A stretch of 7,021 nt of DNA from Pseudomonadota bacterium (GCA_018241165.1 JAFEEK010000505.1:1-7021); one strand, 5' to 3'. Positions 1-7,021 are shown, counted from the first letter of the stretch. The notes: generated by a model not told the origin, from the sequence alone. Numbers and translations are program-made.

Positions 1-19
1 CCAAACTCCCGCACTCGGC

Positions 20-32
20 TAGAATGCGCGTT
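20..32 (+). promoter_or_regulatory. Probable -10 box and GC-rich discriminator of the tRNA/operon promoter
   Basis: TAGAAT at 20-25 matches the sigma-70 -10 consensus TATAAT at five of six positions. It is followed by GCGCGTT (26-32), so transcription would start around 31-33, a few bases before the tRNA. A GC-rich discriminator after the -10 is the known signature of stringently controlled stable-RNA promoters, which fits a tRNA-led translation operon. The matching -35 would lie at or beyond the left edge and cannot be judged. This is inference from motif and position only. Confidence 0.6.
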
Positions 33-38
33 CCCCGG

Positions 39-115
39 TGCGGGGTGGAGCAGTCTGGCAGCTCGTCGGGCTCATAACCCGAAGGTCGCAGGTTCAAATC
101 CTGCCCCCGCTACCA
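39..115 (+). tRNA. Initiator tRNA-fMet (CAT anticodon), CCA encoded
   Basis: A complete 77-nt cloverleaf can be folded by eye. The acceptor strands are 39-45 and 105-111, the D stem GAGC/GCTC (48-51 and 61-64), the anticodon stem TCGGG/CCCGA (66-70 and 78-82) with loop CTCATAA and anticodon CAT at 73-75, and the T stem GCAGG/CCTGC with loop TTCAAAT. A73 is followed by a genomically encoded CCA (113-115). Initiator identity is supported by three consecutive G:C pairs at the base of the anticodon stem, the A11:U24 pair in the D stem, and an unpaired first acceptor position. That mismatch is T1/T72 here instead of the E. coli C1/A72. An initiator tRNA ahead of rimP-nusA-infB is the E. coli metY arrangement. 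It delivers formyl-methionine to the 30S subunit with IF2, which is encoded downstream. Confidence 0.97.
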
Positions 116-187
116 ACGTTTTATTTTTACTTCTTGCGCAGGATGCGCGTTAGCCGATGTTTGGATGCAAGACAACGGCGGACCAGG

Positions 188-210
188 AAAGGCCCTTGTG
201 GCCTTTTTTT
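188..210 (+). terminator. Intrinsic terminator between tRNA-fMet and rimP
   Basis: A 7-bp perfect stem AAAGGCC/GGCCTTT (188-194 and 200-206) with a 5-nt loop (195-199) runs straight into seven T residues (204-210). This is a textbook Rho-independent terminator. It lies 72 nt after the tRNA and only 17 nt before the rimP start codon. It probably separates abundant tRNA transcription from lower readthrough into the protein genes. No second promoter is evident between it and rimP, so the downstream genes would depend on readthrough unless a promoter is hidden in the spacer. Confidence 0.85.
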
Positions 211-227
211 GTACCCGCGAAAAACCC

Positions 228-731
228 ATGTTCAATGCGGAACTGACCAATTTGCTGACGCCGGTCGTGACGGATCTCGGTCTGGAATGCCTCGGCGTCG
301 AGTACAGCCCGTCGCAGGGCAACGGGCTGGTGCGCGTGTACATCGACGCAGCCAGCCGCGCGGTGACGGTGGAGGATTGCGAGGCGGTGAGCCGGCAGGT
401 GTCGGCAACGCTCGACGTGAACGATCCGATTCCGGGTCGCTACACGCTGGAAGTGTCGTCGCCGGGACTGGACCGGCCGTTGTATACGCCCGGCCAGTTC
501 GCGCGCATCGCGGGACAGTCGGCGAAGGTGGAAGTCAATCTCGCCATCGCCGGACGGCGCCGGTTCCAGGGACCGATCCTGGCGGTGGAAGGCGAGGACG
601 TGATCCTGGAACAGGATGGAACGCCGGTGCGCATCGCGCACGCGAACATCCACAAGGCGAAGCTGGTGCCGCAATTCGACGAACCCGCCGGCAAGCCCGG
701 CAAGCACAAACCAAACAAGAAATCGAAGTGA
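228..731 (+). CDS. rimP: Ribosome maturation factor RimP
   Basis: This 167-residue protein is about the usual RimP length. RimP binds the free 30S subunit and helps late assembly of the small subunit in the cytoplasm. Visible family features are the N-terminal alpha/beta domain with LVRVYID (residues 34-40), the signature segment LEVSSPGLDRPL (74-85), and a C-terminal SH3-like barrel (about 86-150) ending in IHKAKLVPQF. The last 15 residues are a lysine-rich tail (GKPGKHKPNKKSK), probably disordered and RNA-binding. The ATG at 228 was chosen because the protein from there aligns with the N terminus of E. coli RimP as recalled. An in-frame ATG at 165 would place the terminator inside the coding region. 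No clear Shine-Dalgarno sequence precedes 228. nusA begins 10 nt after the stop, indicating one operon. Confidence 0.95.
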   Translation: MFNAELTNLLTPVVTDLGLECLGVEYSPSQGNGLVRVYIDAASRAVTVEDCEAVSRQVSATLDVNDPIPGRYTLEVSSPGLDRPLYTPGQFARIAGQSAKVEVNLAIAGRRRFQGPILAVEGEDVILEQDGTPVRIAHANIHKAKLVPQFDEPAGKPGKHKPNKKSK

Positions 732-741
732 GAGCAAGAAC

Positions 742-2235
742 ATGAGCAAGGATCTTCTCCTGGTCGTGGAAGCCGTCGCCAACGAAAAAGGCGTCGACAA
801 GAACGTGATTTTCGACGCGATGGAAGCGGCGCTCGCTTCCGCGGCGAAGAAGCGCTATCTCGCCGAGGATGTCGCCACGCGCGTGGCGATCGACAAGAAC
901 AGCGGCGATTACGAAACCTTCCGCCGCTGGGAAGTGGTCGCCGACGATGTGGTGATGGAATCGCCGGACCGCCAACTGCGCCTGATGGACGCGGTCGACA
1001 CGCATCCGGACATCCAGGTTGGCGAGTTCATCGAAGAACCCATCGACAACCCCGATTTCGGACGCATTTCCGCGCAGGCGGCCAAGCAGGTGATCGTGCA
1101 GCGCGTGCGCGAAGCCGAGCGCGCGCAGGTCGTGGATGCATACAAGGATCGCATCGGCGAGTTGCTCACCGGCGTGGTCAAGCGCGTCGAACGCGGCAGC
1201 GTGTACCTCGACCTGGGCGGCAACGCAGAGGCCTATATCCCGCGCGACAAAGCGATCCCGCGCGAAGCGGTGCGTGCCGGCGATCGCGTGCGCGGTTACC
1301 TTTTCGAAGTGCGGCCGGAGCCGCGCGGTCCGCAATTGTTCGTTTCGCGCACCGCGCCGGAATTCATGATGGAGCTGTTCAAGCTCGAAGTGCCCGAAGT
1401 CGGCCAGGGCCTGGTCGAGATCAAGGGCGCCGCGCGCGATCCGGGCGATCGCGCCAAGATTGCCGTGCTCGCGCACGACAACCGCACCGATCCGATCGGC
1501 GCCTGCATCGGCATGCGCGGTTCGCGCGTGCAGGCGGTGTCGAACGAGTTGAATGGCGAGCGCATCGACATCGTGTTGTGGAACGACAATCCTGCGCAAT
1601 TCGTGATCAATGCGATGGCGCCGGCCGAAGTGCAATCGATCATCATGGACGAAGACAAGCATTCGATGGACATCGCGGTCGCCGAGGACAAGCTCTCGCA
1701 AGCGATCGGTCGCGGCGGCCAGAACGTGCGCCTGGCCAGCAAGCTCACCGGCTGGCAGCTCAACGTGATGACCCAGGACCAGGTCGCGCAGAAGTCCGAG
1801 GCCGAGCAGGAAGCCGCGCGCAAGCTGTTCCAGGACAAACTCGAAGTCGACGCGGAAATCGCCGGCATCCTCGTGCAGGAAGGCTTCACCACGGTCGAGG
1901 AAATCGCCTACGTGCCGACCGGTGAGCTGATGGCGATCGAGGGTTTCGACGAGAACATCGTCGAAGAACTTCGCGCGCGCGCCCGCGATGCGTTGCTCAC
2001 CGACGCGCTCGCGGTCGAGGAAGGCGTCGAGGACAACAAGCCGGCAGACGATCTGCTCGGTGTCGAGGGCATGGACGAGGAAACCGCCTTCGCGCTGGCC
2101 GAACACGGCGTCACCACGCGCGAGAACCTGGCGGACCTGGCTACCGACGAACTGATGGAATTCGCGGTCGACGGCATGGACGAGACGCGCGCCGGCGAAT
2201 TGATCATGGCGGCGCGCGCCGAACAAGCGGCCTGA
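742..2235 (+). CDS. nusA: Transcription termination/antitermination factor NusA
   Basis: This 497-residue protein is almost the same length as E. coli NusA (495). It binds RNA polymerase and nascent RNA, enhancing pausing and intrinsic termination and taking part in antitermination of rRNA operons. Domains in order are the polymerase-binding N domain (about 1-130), an S1 domain (about 138-200, containing [17 protein letters not shown]), KH1 (about 230-290, GMRG loop at 257-260) and KH2 (about 300-345, GRGG loop at 323-326). Two acidic helix-hairpin-helix repeats follow (about 366-420 and 437-492), the arrangement of gammaproteobacterial NusA, whose last repeat contacts the alpha-subunit C-terminal domain. 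The ATG at 742 gives the standard [12 protein letters not shown] start and sits 10 nt after the rimP stop, with only a weak GAG-type ribosome site. In E. coli NusA represses its own operon; the same is plausible here but not shown. Confidence 0.98.
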   Translation: MSKDLLLVVEAVANEKGVDKNVIFDAMEAALASAAKKRYLAEDVATRVAIDKNSGDYETFRRWEVVADDVVMESPDRQLRLMDAVDTHPDIQVGEFIEEPIDNPDFGRISAQAAKQVIVQRVREAERAQVVDAYKDRIGELLTGVVKRVERGSVYLDLGGNAEAYIPRDKAIPREAVRAGDRVRGYLFEVRPEPRGPQLFVSRTAPEFMMELFKLEVPEVGQGLVEIKGAARDPGDRAKIAVLAHDNRTDPIGACIGMRGSRVQAVSNELNGERIDIVLWNDNPAQFVINAMAPAEVQSIIMDEDKHSMDIAVAEDKLSQAIGRGGQNVRLASKLTGWQLNVMTQDQVAQKSEAEQEAARKLFQDKLEVDAEIAGILVQEGFTTVEEIAYVPTGELMAIEGFDENIVEELRARARDALLTDALAVEEGVEDNKPADDLLGVEGMDEETAFALAEHGVTTRENLADLATDELMEFAVDGMDETRAGELIMAARAEQAA

Positions 2236-2269
2236 TCCGGATCGCCACTGCATTGCGCGACACGCACAC

Positions 2270-2273
2270 GGAG
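2270..2273 (+). promoter_or_regulatory. Ribosome binding site of infB (rather distant)
   Basis: GGAG at 2270-2273 is the only Shine-Dalgarno-like stretch before the infB ATG at 2285. The 11-nt spacing is longer than the usual 5-9. The 49-nt nusA-infB gap also holds a perfect 10-bp palindrome GATCCGGATC (2234-2243) overlapping the nusA stop. It is too tight to form a useful hairpin and no T tract follows, so nusA and infB remain cotranscribed. Confidence 0.55.
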
Positions 2274-2284
2274 AACACAACATC

Positions 2285-4906
2285 ATGTCGGACGTAACCA
2301 TCAAGCAACTCGCCGGCGTACTCGGCATGAGCGTGGACAAGCTGCTCGTCCAGCTTGACGAGGCCGGTATGAAATTCTCCGGTCCCGACCAGGCCGTATC
2401 GAGCACCCAAAAGGTGAAGCTGCTCGGCTTCCTGCGCCGCACCCACGGCAAGGGCGAGAAATCGGCTGCCGAAGAAGACTCGGCGCCGCGCCAGATCACG
2501 CTCAAGCGCAAGACCGTGAGCGAACTTACCGTCAACCAGGGCGCCGCGCGCGGCAAGACCGTCGCCGTGGAAGTTCGCCAGAAGCGCACCTATGTCAAGC
2601 GCAGCACGGTGGTCGAATCGCAGGAAGTGGATCCCGAGCGCGAGGATGCGCTGAAGAAGTTGCAGGAGTCCCAGGCCCGCAACCAGGCCGAGCAGGCCGC
2701 GTTGCACGCGCAGGACAAACGCCGTCACGAAGAAGAAGCCAAGTTGCGCGCCGCCGAAGAAGCGCGCCGCGCGGAAGAAGCGCGTCTTCGTGCCGAAGCA
2801 GAAGCAAAAGCCAAGCCCGAAGCGCCGTCAGCGCGCGCTGAAGCGGCGCCAAAGGAGGAACGCGCCGCTCCGGTGCGCAAGGCGCATCCGCCCAAGCCGG
2901 CCGACGACCGCCGCCCGGGACGCAGCGACAACGAGGGCGCTGCGCACAAGCACAAGCCCAAGCACGGTTCGCACCGCATGCCCAGCGACATCGGCGACGG
3001 CGATGGCGCCAACCGCTATTTCGGCGCCGAGCTGCACCTGTCCGACGAAGGCCATGCGCGTCGCGGTGCGGTCAAGCGCAAGCCGCGCAAGGTAGTGGTC
3101 GAAGCCGGTCGCGCGGCGTCCGGACAGCACGGATTTTCCAAGCCGGTCGCGCCGATGGTGCGTGAGGTGCCGGTGGGCGAGTCGATCCTCGTCTCCGACC
3201 TCGCCGTAAAAATGGCGGTCAAGGGCGCGGATGTGGTCAAGGCCCTGTTCAAGATGGGCGTGATGGCCACGATCAACCAGGTCATCGATCACGACACTGC
3301 GGTGCTGGTGGTCGAGGAATTCGGCCACACGGCGGTGCAGGCGCAGGAAAACACTGCCGAAACCACGCTCGCCAAGGTCGAGGTGCAAGGCGACAGGCAG
3401 CCGCGCCCGCCGGTGGTCACGATCATGGGTCATGTCGACCACGGCAAGACCTCGTTGCTCGATTACATCCGCCGCACCAAGGTCGCGTCCGGCGAAGCCG
3501 GCGGGATCACGCAGCACATCGGCGCGTATCACGTGAAGACGGACAAGGGCACGATCAGTTTCCTCGACACGCCCGGCCATGCCGCATTCACCGCGATGCG
3601 CGCGCGCGGCGCCAAGCTCACCGACATCGTCGTGCTGGTCGTGGCCGCCGACGATGGCGTCATGCCGCAGACGATCGAGGCCGTGCAGCACGCCAAGGCC
3701 GCGCACGTGCCGCTGATCGTTGCGGTGAACAAGATCGACAAGCCCGAGGCAAATGCCGATCGCGTGAAGCAGGACCTGATCCAGCACGAAGTCGTGTCCG
3801 AAGATTTCGGCGGCGACGTGCAGTTCGTGCCGGTGTCGGCCAAGACCGGCCAGGGCGTCGACAACCTGCTTGATGCGATCCTGTTGCAGGCCGAAGTGAT
3901 GGACCTGAAAGCGGTCAAGGACAGCATCGCCACCGGCGTCGTGGTCGAATCCAGCCTCGACAAGGGTCGCGGCCCGGTCGCGACCGTGCTGGTGCAGCAG
4001 GGCACGCTGAAGAAAGGCGACTTTCTCGTCTGCGGCGTCGAATACGGTCGCGTGCGCGCGATGTTCGACGAGGCCGGGCAGGCGGTGGAAAGCGCCGGCC
4101 CGTCGATTCCGGTGCAATTGCTGGGACTTTCCGGCGTGCCCAATGCGGGCGACGATTTCGTCGTGGTCGAGGACGAGCGCCTGGCCAAGCAGGTTGCCGC
4201 CGAGCGTTCGGCGAAGCTGCGCGAATCGCGCCTGACCAAGCAGTCGGTGCGCCTGGAAGACGTGATTTCGCAGATGGGCCAGGGCGACGCGCAGAGCGTA
4301 TTGAACCTCGTCGTCAAGACCGACGTGCAAGGTTCGGCCGAAGCGCTGCGCGACGCGCTGAGCGCGATCGGCAACGAGCGGGTCAAGGTCAACGTCATCG
4401 CTTCCGGCGTCGGCGGCATCACCGAATCCGATGCCACGCTTGCGGTGGCTTCGAAAGCGATCGTCATCGGCTTCAACGTGCGCGCCGACGCGAGTGCGCG
4501 CAAGGTGCTGGAAACCAATGGCATCGACCTGCGCTACTTCTCGATCATCTACGACGTGATCGACCAGGTGAAGCAGGCCGCGACCGGCTTGCTCGGCGTG
4601 GAAATCCGCGAGGAGATCATCGGCGTCGCCCAGGTGCGCGACGTGTTCCGTTCGTCCAAGTTCGGCGCGATCGCCGGCAGCATGGTCATCGAGGGCACGG
4701 TCAAGCGCAACAAGCCGATCCGCGTGCTGCGCGACAACACCGTGATCTTCCAGGGCGAACTCGAATCGCTGCGCCGCTTCAAGGAAAACGTCGACGAAGT
4801 GCGCAGCGGCACCGAATGCGGCATCGGCGTCAAGCAGTACAACGACGTCAAGCCGGGCGACCAGATCGAATGCTTCGAGCGCATCGAGGTTCAACGCACG
4901 CTGTGA
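2285..4906 (+). CDS. infB: Translation initiation factor IF-2
   Basis: This 873-residue cytoplasmic GTPase recruits fMet-tRNA to the 30S subunit and drives 50S joining. Domains in order are a first IF2_N domain (1-50), an IF2-associated segment (about 68-106, [17 protein letters not shown]), a charged Ala/Glu/Arg coiled-coil linker (about 118-178), a Lys/His-rich stretch (about 219-232), and a second IF2_N domain (about 295-345). The G domain shows GHVDHGKT (G1, 382-389), Thr409 in GGITQHIG (G2), DTPGH (G3, 428-432), NKID (G4, 482-485) and SAK (G5, 518-520). EF-Tu-like domain II, domain III and the C-terminal fMet-tRNA-binding domain follow to residue 873. Length and double N domain match the long gammaproteobacterial form (890 residues in E. 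coli). The start is the ATG giving the family-typical [11 protein letters not shown] possible internal start is listed separately. All key GTPase residues are present. Confidence 0.98.
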   Translation: MSDVTIKQLAGVLGMSVDKLLVQLDEAGMKFSGPDQAVSSTQKVKLLGFLRRTHGKGEKSAAEEDSAPRQITLKRKTVSELTVNQGAARGKTVAVEVRQKRTYVKRSTVVESQEVDPEREDALKKLQESQARNQAEQAALHAQDKRRHEEEAKLRAAEEARRAEEARLRAEAEAKAKPEAPSARAEAAPKEERAAPVRKAHPPKPADDRRPGRSDNEGAAHKHKPKHGSHRMPSDIGDGDGANRYFGAELHLSDEGHARRGAVKRKPRKVVVEAGRAASGQHGFSKPVAPMVREVPVGESILVSDLAVKMAVKGADVVKALFKMGVMATINQVIDHDTAVLVVEEFGHTAVQAQENTAETTLAKVEVQGDRQPRPPVVTIMGHVDHGKTSLLDYIRRTKVASGEAGGITQHIGAYHVKTDKGTISFLDTPGHAAFTAMRARGAKLTDIVVLVVAADDGVMPQTIEAVQHAKAAHVPLIVAVNKIDKPEANADRVKQDLIQHEVVSEDFGGDVQFVPVSAKTGQGVDNLLDAILLQAEVMDLKAVKDSIATGVVVESSLDKGRGPVATVLVQQGTLKKGDFLVCGVEYGRVRAMFDEAGQAVESAGPSIPVQLLGLSGVPNAGDDFVVVEDERLAKQVAAERSAKLRESRLTKQSVRLEDVISQMGQGDAQSVLNLVVKTDVQGSAEALRDALSAIGNERVKVNVIASGVGGITESDATLAVASKAIVIGFNVRADASARKVLETNGIDLRYFSIIYDVIDQVKQAATGLLGVEIREEIIGVAQVRDVFRSSKFGAIAGSMVIEGTVKRNKPIRVLRDNTVIFQGELESLRRFKENVDEVRSGTECGIGVKQYNDVKPGDQIECFERIEVQRTL
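2851..2875 (+). promoter_or_regulatory. Possible internal ribosome binding site and GTG start within infB
   Basis: AAAGGAGGAA (2851-2860) is the strongest Shine-Dalgarno match I noticed in the window. It lies inside the infB linker and is followed by an in-frame GTG at 2873-2875 (Val197). E. coli infB uses an internal GTG near codon 158 to make the shorter IF2-2. Initiation here would give a 677-residue form lacking the first N domain and coiled coil. Against it, the spacing of 14 nt is long, and AAG GAG GAA simply encodes Lys-Glu-Glu in a Glu-rich linker. Confidence 0.3.
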
Positions 4907-4912
4907 GCAAGC

Positions 4913-4933
4913 GCCATCGTGCGATACGATGGC
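4913..4933 (+). other. Perfect 8-bp inverted repeat (hairpin) after infB
   Basis: GCCATCGT (4913-4920) and ACGATGGC (4926-4933) form a perfect 8-bp stem with a 5-nt loop GCGAT, starting 7 nt after the infB stop. No T tract follows, so it is not a canonical intrinsic terminator. It could protect the infB 3' end, act as a processing site, partly attenuate transcription, or as DNA bind a dimeric protein. It ends 13 nt before the ribosome binding site of the downstream hydrolase. The structure is seen directly; any function is inference. Confidence 0.6.
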
Positions 4934-4946
4934 AGATCGTGACGGC

Positions 4947-4952
4947 GGGGAG
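4947..4952 (+). promoter_or_regulatory. Ribosome binding site deciding the hydrolase start
   Basis: GGGGAG at 4947-4952 lies 7 nt before the ATG at 4960. It fixes that codon as the start rather than the in-frame upstream codons near 4816, which overlap infB. The nearer ATG at 4953 is out of frame. Confidence 0.7.
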
Positions 4953-4959
4953 ATGCAAC

Positions 4960-6069
4960 ATGCTGGGGAAGCGATTCGCGGTTTTGGCTTCGATCGGTGC
5001 GCTCTTCGCCGTGAGCGTCGCAGCGCAAAACGGCCCGCCCGGGCCGGATGCGCCGAAACTTGAGGCCGATGGTGCGATCCACCTCGCGCATGAAGCGCGC
5101 TTTCCGTTTTCCCCATTTGCGTCGAAGCAGGCGCTCGCGCGCTTCCGTCAGATGCTGGCCGAGGATCGCAAAGCGCCGGATTTCGAGGCCTCGATCGAGG
5201 TCATTCGTGCGTATTACGACAAGCTCGATGGCGCGCGCGCGGAGCGCATGAAGGCGTTGTATCCGGTCAAGATCGCGGCGTCGAAAATCGATGGCGTGCC
5301 GGTCCAGGTCGTCTCGCCGTCGAATGCGAAGCCGGATCCGCGGCGCGTGCTGATCAATCTGCACTGGGGCGGTTTCATGTTCGGCGCAGGCAACGGCGGA
5401 CTGGTCGAGTCGATTCCAGTCGCGAGCGTGTCGAAGATCACCGTGGTCAGCGTGGATTACCGGATGGGGCCTGAGCATACGTATCCTGCCGCCAGCGAGG
5501 ACGTGGAGAAGGTCTACCGCGATTTGCTCAAACGGCATGCGCCGCAGGACATCGGTATCTACGGTTGCTCGGCGGGCGGTGGGCTGGCGGCCCAATCGGT
5601 AGCATGGCTGGCGAGCAAAAAGCTGCCGCGGCCCGGCGCAATCGGCATGTTCTGCTCGGGGCTGGATGGATTCGGTGGCGATTCGGCGTATTTTGCGCCG
5701 ATGCTCAATGGCCAGGCGGTACCGGCCGGAGCGCCGATGGATTTGATGGCAGTCTTGCCTTACTTTCATGGCGCCGATGCCAAGGATCCTCTGGTGTGGC
5801 CGGGACGTTCGTCGGCCGTGTTGGCGAAGTTTCCGCCGACCTTGCTGATTTCCGGTACACGCGACGAAGCCTTGAGCCCGACCCTGCATTCGCAGGATTT
5901 GTTGACGCGCGCCGGCGCGGAAACCGAGTTGCATGTCTGGGATGGCATGTGGCATCGCTTCTTTGCAGATCCGGAATTACCGGAATCCCAGGCGGCGTAT
6001 TCCGTCATCGCGCGCTTCTTTCAACGTCAGCTTGGCCGCACGCCGGCGTATGCTGACAAATCGACCTGA
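4960..6069 (+). CDS. Exported alpha/beta-hydrolase, hormone-sensitive-lipase (HSL) family esterase
   Basis: This 369-residue protein is probably a carboxylesterase or lipase-like hydrolase; its substrate is unknown. The N terminus is a Sec signal peptide (Lys4-Arg5, hydrophobic 6-20, likely cleavage after Ala22 in VAA|Q), placing it in the periplasm or outside. HSL-family marks are the oxyanion segment HWGGF (135-139, normally HGGGF), YRMGPEHTYPAASED (167-181, matching the YRxxPExxxPAxxxD signature), the nucleophile elbow GCSAGGG with Ser204, probable acid Asp302 in TRDEALSP, and probable base His332 in GMWHRFF. Residues about 45-105 would form the cap. The full triad suggests an active enzyme. 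It lies 53 nt after infB and 15 nt before rbfA, interrupting a normally contiguous gene pair. Its codon use is visibly less biased (more TTG and A/T-ending codons) than in infB, suggesting lower expression or later arrival. Family is fairly certain; substrate is not. Confidence 0.88.
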   Translation: MLGKRFAVLASIGALFAVSVAAQNGPPGPDAPKLEADGAIHLAHEARFPFSPFASKQALARFRQMLAEDRKAPDFEASIEVIRAYYDKLDGARAERMKALYPVKIAASKIDGVPVQVVSPSNAKPDPRRVLINLHWGGFMFGAGNGGLVESIPVASVSKITVVSVDYRMGPEHTYPAASEDVEKVYRDLLKRHAPQDIGIYGCSAGGGLAAQSVAWLASKKLPRPGAIGMFCSGLDGFGGDSAYFAPMLNGQAVPAGAPMDLMAVLPYFHGADAKDPLVWPGRSSAVLAKFPPTLLISGTRDEALSPTLHSQDLLTRAGAETELHVWDGMWHRFFADPELPESQAAYSVIARFFQRQLGRTPAYADKST

Positions 6070-6084
6070 TCCATATTGCCGCCC

Positions 6085-6429
6085 ATGCCTTCGCGATCCT
6101 TCACCCGCTCCGACCGCCTTTCCGCCGAGTTGCGTCGCCTCGTCGGTACGCTCGTGCACGATGCCGTGCGCGAACATGCGCTGCCGTCGATGAGCGTGTC
6201 GGATGTCGAGGTAACCAAGGATTTCGACTCGGCCACCGTGTTCGTCACCGCGCTCGTGCCGGAACAGGCCGCCGAAGGCATGAAGGCGCTCAAGGCCATG
6301 GCGAAGGAACTGCGCATGGAATTGTCGAAGATGATGCGCGTGCGCCGTGTACCCGAATTGCGCTTCCGCTATGACGATTCGGTGGATCGCGGCGAGCGCA
6401 TCGATGCCTTGCTGCGCGGGGAAAAATGA
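6085..6429 (+). CDS. rbfA: 30S ribosome-binding factor RbfA
   Basis: This 114-residue protein is a single type II KH-like domain. RbfA binds the immature 30S subunit near helix 1 and the 3' end of 16S rRNA, is needed for late maturation, and is linked to cold adaptation in E. coli. Family features include the N-terminal helix with [14 protein letters not shown] (11-24), the beta strands [20 protein letters not shown] (38-57), and the C-terminal [16 protein letters not shown] (84-99), which aligns with E. coli MRLRIVPELTFFYDNS as recalled. It lacks the longer charged tail of the E. coli protein. The ATG at 6085 is 15 nt after the hydrolase stop and has no visible Shine-Dalgarno sequence; an in-frame TTG at 6076 is a less likely alternative. 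The stop overlaps the truB start in ATGA, so translation is probably coupled. Confidence 0.95.
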   Translation: MPSRSFTRSDRLSAELRRLVGTLVHDAVREHALPSMSVSDVEVTKDFDSATVFVTALVPEQAAEGMKALKAMAKELRMELSKMMRVRRVPELRFRYDDSVDRGERIDALLRGEK

Positions 6430-7021
6430 AGCCCGCCAGGCGCGCCGTCAACGGCATCCTGCTCCTCGACAAACCCGCAGGAATGAGCTCCAACCGCGCG
6501 TTGCAATTGGTAAAACGCCTACTCAACGCCGACAAGGCCGGGCATACCGGCAGCCTCGATCCGCTCGCCACCGGCCTGTTGCCCATCTGCTTCGGCGAGG
6601 CGACCAAGATCGCCGGATACCTGCTCGGATCGCGCAAGGCTTACGCGGCGCGCTGCCGGCTTGGCGTGACCACGACAACCGACGACGCCGAAGGCGAAGT
6701 CGTGCAGACACGGCCCGTTCCAGCGCTGGATGCTGCCACCATCGAAGCCGCTCTTGTGCCGCTGCGCGGAAACATCGTGCAGATCCCACCGGCGTATTCG
6801 GCGATCAAGCAGGGCGGGGTACCGTTGTACAAGCGCGCGCGCCGCGGCGAAGACGTCGTTGTCCCGTCACGCGAAGTCGAAGTCCATCGATTCGAGCTAG
6901 AACACCGTGATGGCGATGTTCTCGACCTGCATGTCGAATGCGGCTCCGGCACCTATGTACGCAGCCTCGCGCGCGATCTGGGCGAAGCCTTGGGCTGCGG
7001 CGCGCATCTCACGGTGCTGCG
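6426..7021 (+). CDS. truB: tRNA pseudouridine(55) synthase TruB, 3' end outside the window
   Basis: The reading frame is open from ATG 6426 to the right edge: 198 complete codons with no stop, about two thirds of a typical TruB. TruB isomerises uridine 55 to pseudouridine in the T loop of tRNAs and also acts as a tRNA chaperone. Visible motifs are [11 protein letters not shown] (12-22), the catalytic block [15 protein letters not shown] (39-53) with nucleophile Asp45, the PPAYSAIK segment (121-128), and [15 protein letters not shown] (172-186). The missing part would carry the C-terminal PUA-type RNA-binding domain. The start overlaps the rbfA stop by 4 nt (ATGA), the usual sign of translational coupling. 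In related genomes rpsO and pnp commonly follow, which would lie beyond the window. Confidence 0.97.
   Translation, partial: MKPARRAVNGILLLDKPAGMSSNRALQLVKRLLNADKAGHTGSLDPLATGLLPICFGEATKIAGYLLGSRKAYAARCRLGVTTTTDDAEGEVVQTRPVPALDAATIEAALVPLRGNIVQIPPAYSAIKQGGVPLYKRARRGEDVVVPSREVEVHRFELEHRDGDVLDLHVECGSGTYVRSLARDLGEALGCGAHLTVL

Noticed and set aside
24..151. 9-bp direct repeat ATGCGCGTT at 24-32 and 143-151, the second copy overlapping a small GCGCA/TGCGC hairpin (136-148)
   Set aside because: It is short and GC-rich in a GC-rich genome, with no promoter elements around the second copy. It may be chance or a remnant of tRNA-flank duplication, but nothing further supports that.
165..227. Upstream in-frame ATG extending RimP by 21 residues
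   Set aside because: The extension would encode the terminator hairpin and T tract, and it has no counterpart at the N terminus of RimP as known from E. coli.
38..745. Plus-strand open frame of 235 codons starting in the tRNA and overlapping rimP
   Set aside because: It runs through the tRNA and the terminator and is out of frame with the clearly conserved rimP. The Arg/Gly-rich product shows no family features.
2234..2243. Palindrome GATCCGGATC at the end of nusA as a terminator
   Set aside because: There is no room for a loop and no T tract, and infB follows within 50 nt in the usual operon order.
4902..4930. Possible separate promoter for the hydrolase (TACGAT at 4925-4930)
   Set aside because: It matches only four of six -10 positions, has no recognisable -35 at 16-18 bp spacing, and lies within the hairpin loop and stem.
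2828..5116. Very long open frame on the minus strand opposite infB (762 codons), with another of 684 codons opposite nusA (535-2589)
   Set aside because: Both lie antisense to unmistakable, highly conserved genes. Their His/Asp/Leu/Val/Arg-rich products with no family motif are what GC-rich codon bias produces on the complementary strand.

Overview
The window looks like a chromosomal segment of a GC-rich gammaproteobacterium. The gene order (initiator tRNA, rimP, nusA, infB, ..., rbfA, truB) is the classical transcription/translation operon known from E. coli as metY-rimP-nusA-infB-rbfA-truB. IF2 has the two-N-domain, gammaproteobacterial architecture. The high G/C third-position bias and the protein sequences suggest the Xanthomonadales/Lysobacterales (Rhodanobacteraceae- or Xanthomonadaceae-like). 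That placement is inference from recall, not from a search.

Layout, all on the + strand. A -10-like box with a GC-rich discriminator (20-32) precedes an initiator tRNA-fMet (39-115). A 112-bp spacer follows, carrying a strong intrinsic terminator (188-210). Then come rimP (228-731), nusA (742-2235) and infB (2285-4906). A 53-bp gap with a perfect 8-bp hairpin leads into an unexpected exported alpha/beta-hydrolase of the hormone-sensitive-lipase family (4960-6069). rbfA (6085-6429) follows, and truB (6426-7021) runs off the right edge. There is no gene-free stretch longer than about 112 bases.

How the genes work together: the tRNA and IF2 act directly in translation initiation. RimP and RbfA mature the 30S subunit. 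NusA controls RNA polymerase pausing, termination and antitermination, and in E. coli influences this operon itself. TruB makes pseudouridine 55 in tRNAs. The hydrolase does not fit this theme. It sits between infB and rbfA, which are normally adjacent, carries a signal peptide, and has less biased codon use than its neighbours. It looks like a lineage-specific insertion that now shares the transcript.

I see no CRISPR array, mobile element, phage gene or unknown multi-gene system here. The points worth a second look are the inserted esterase and its unusual oxyanion motif, a possible internal start in infB, the terminator just upstream of rimP, the 1:72 mismatch of the initiator tRNA, and the hairpin after infB.
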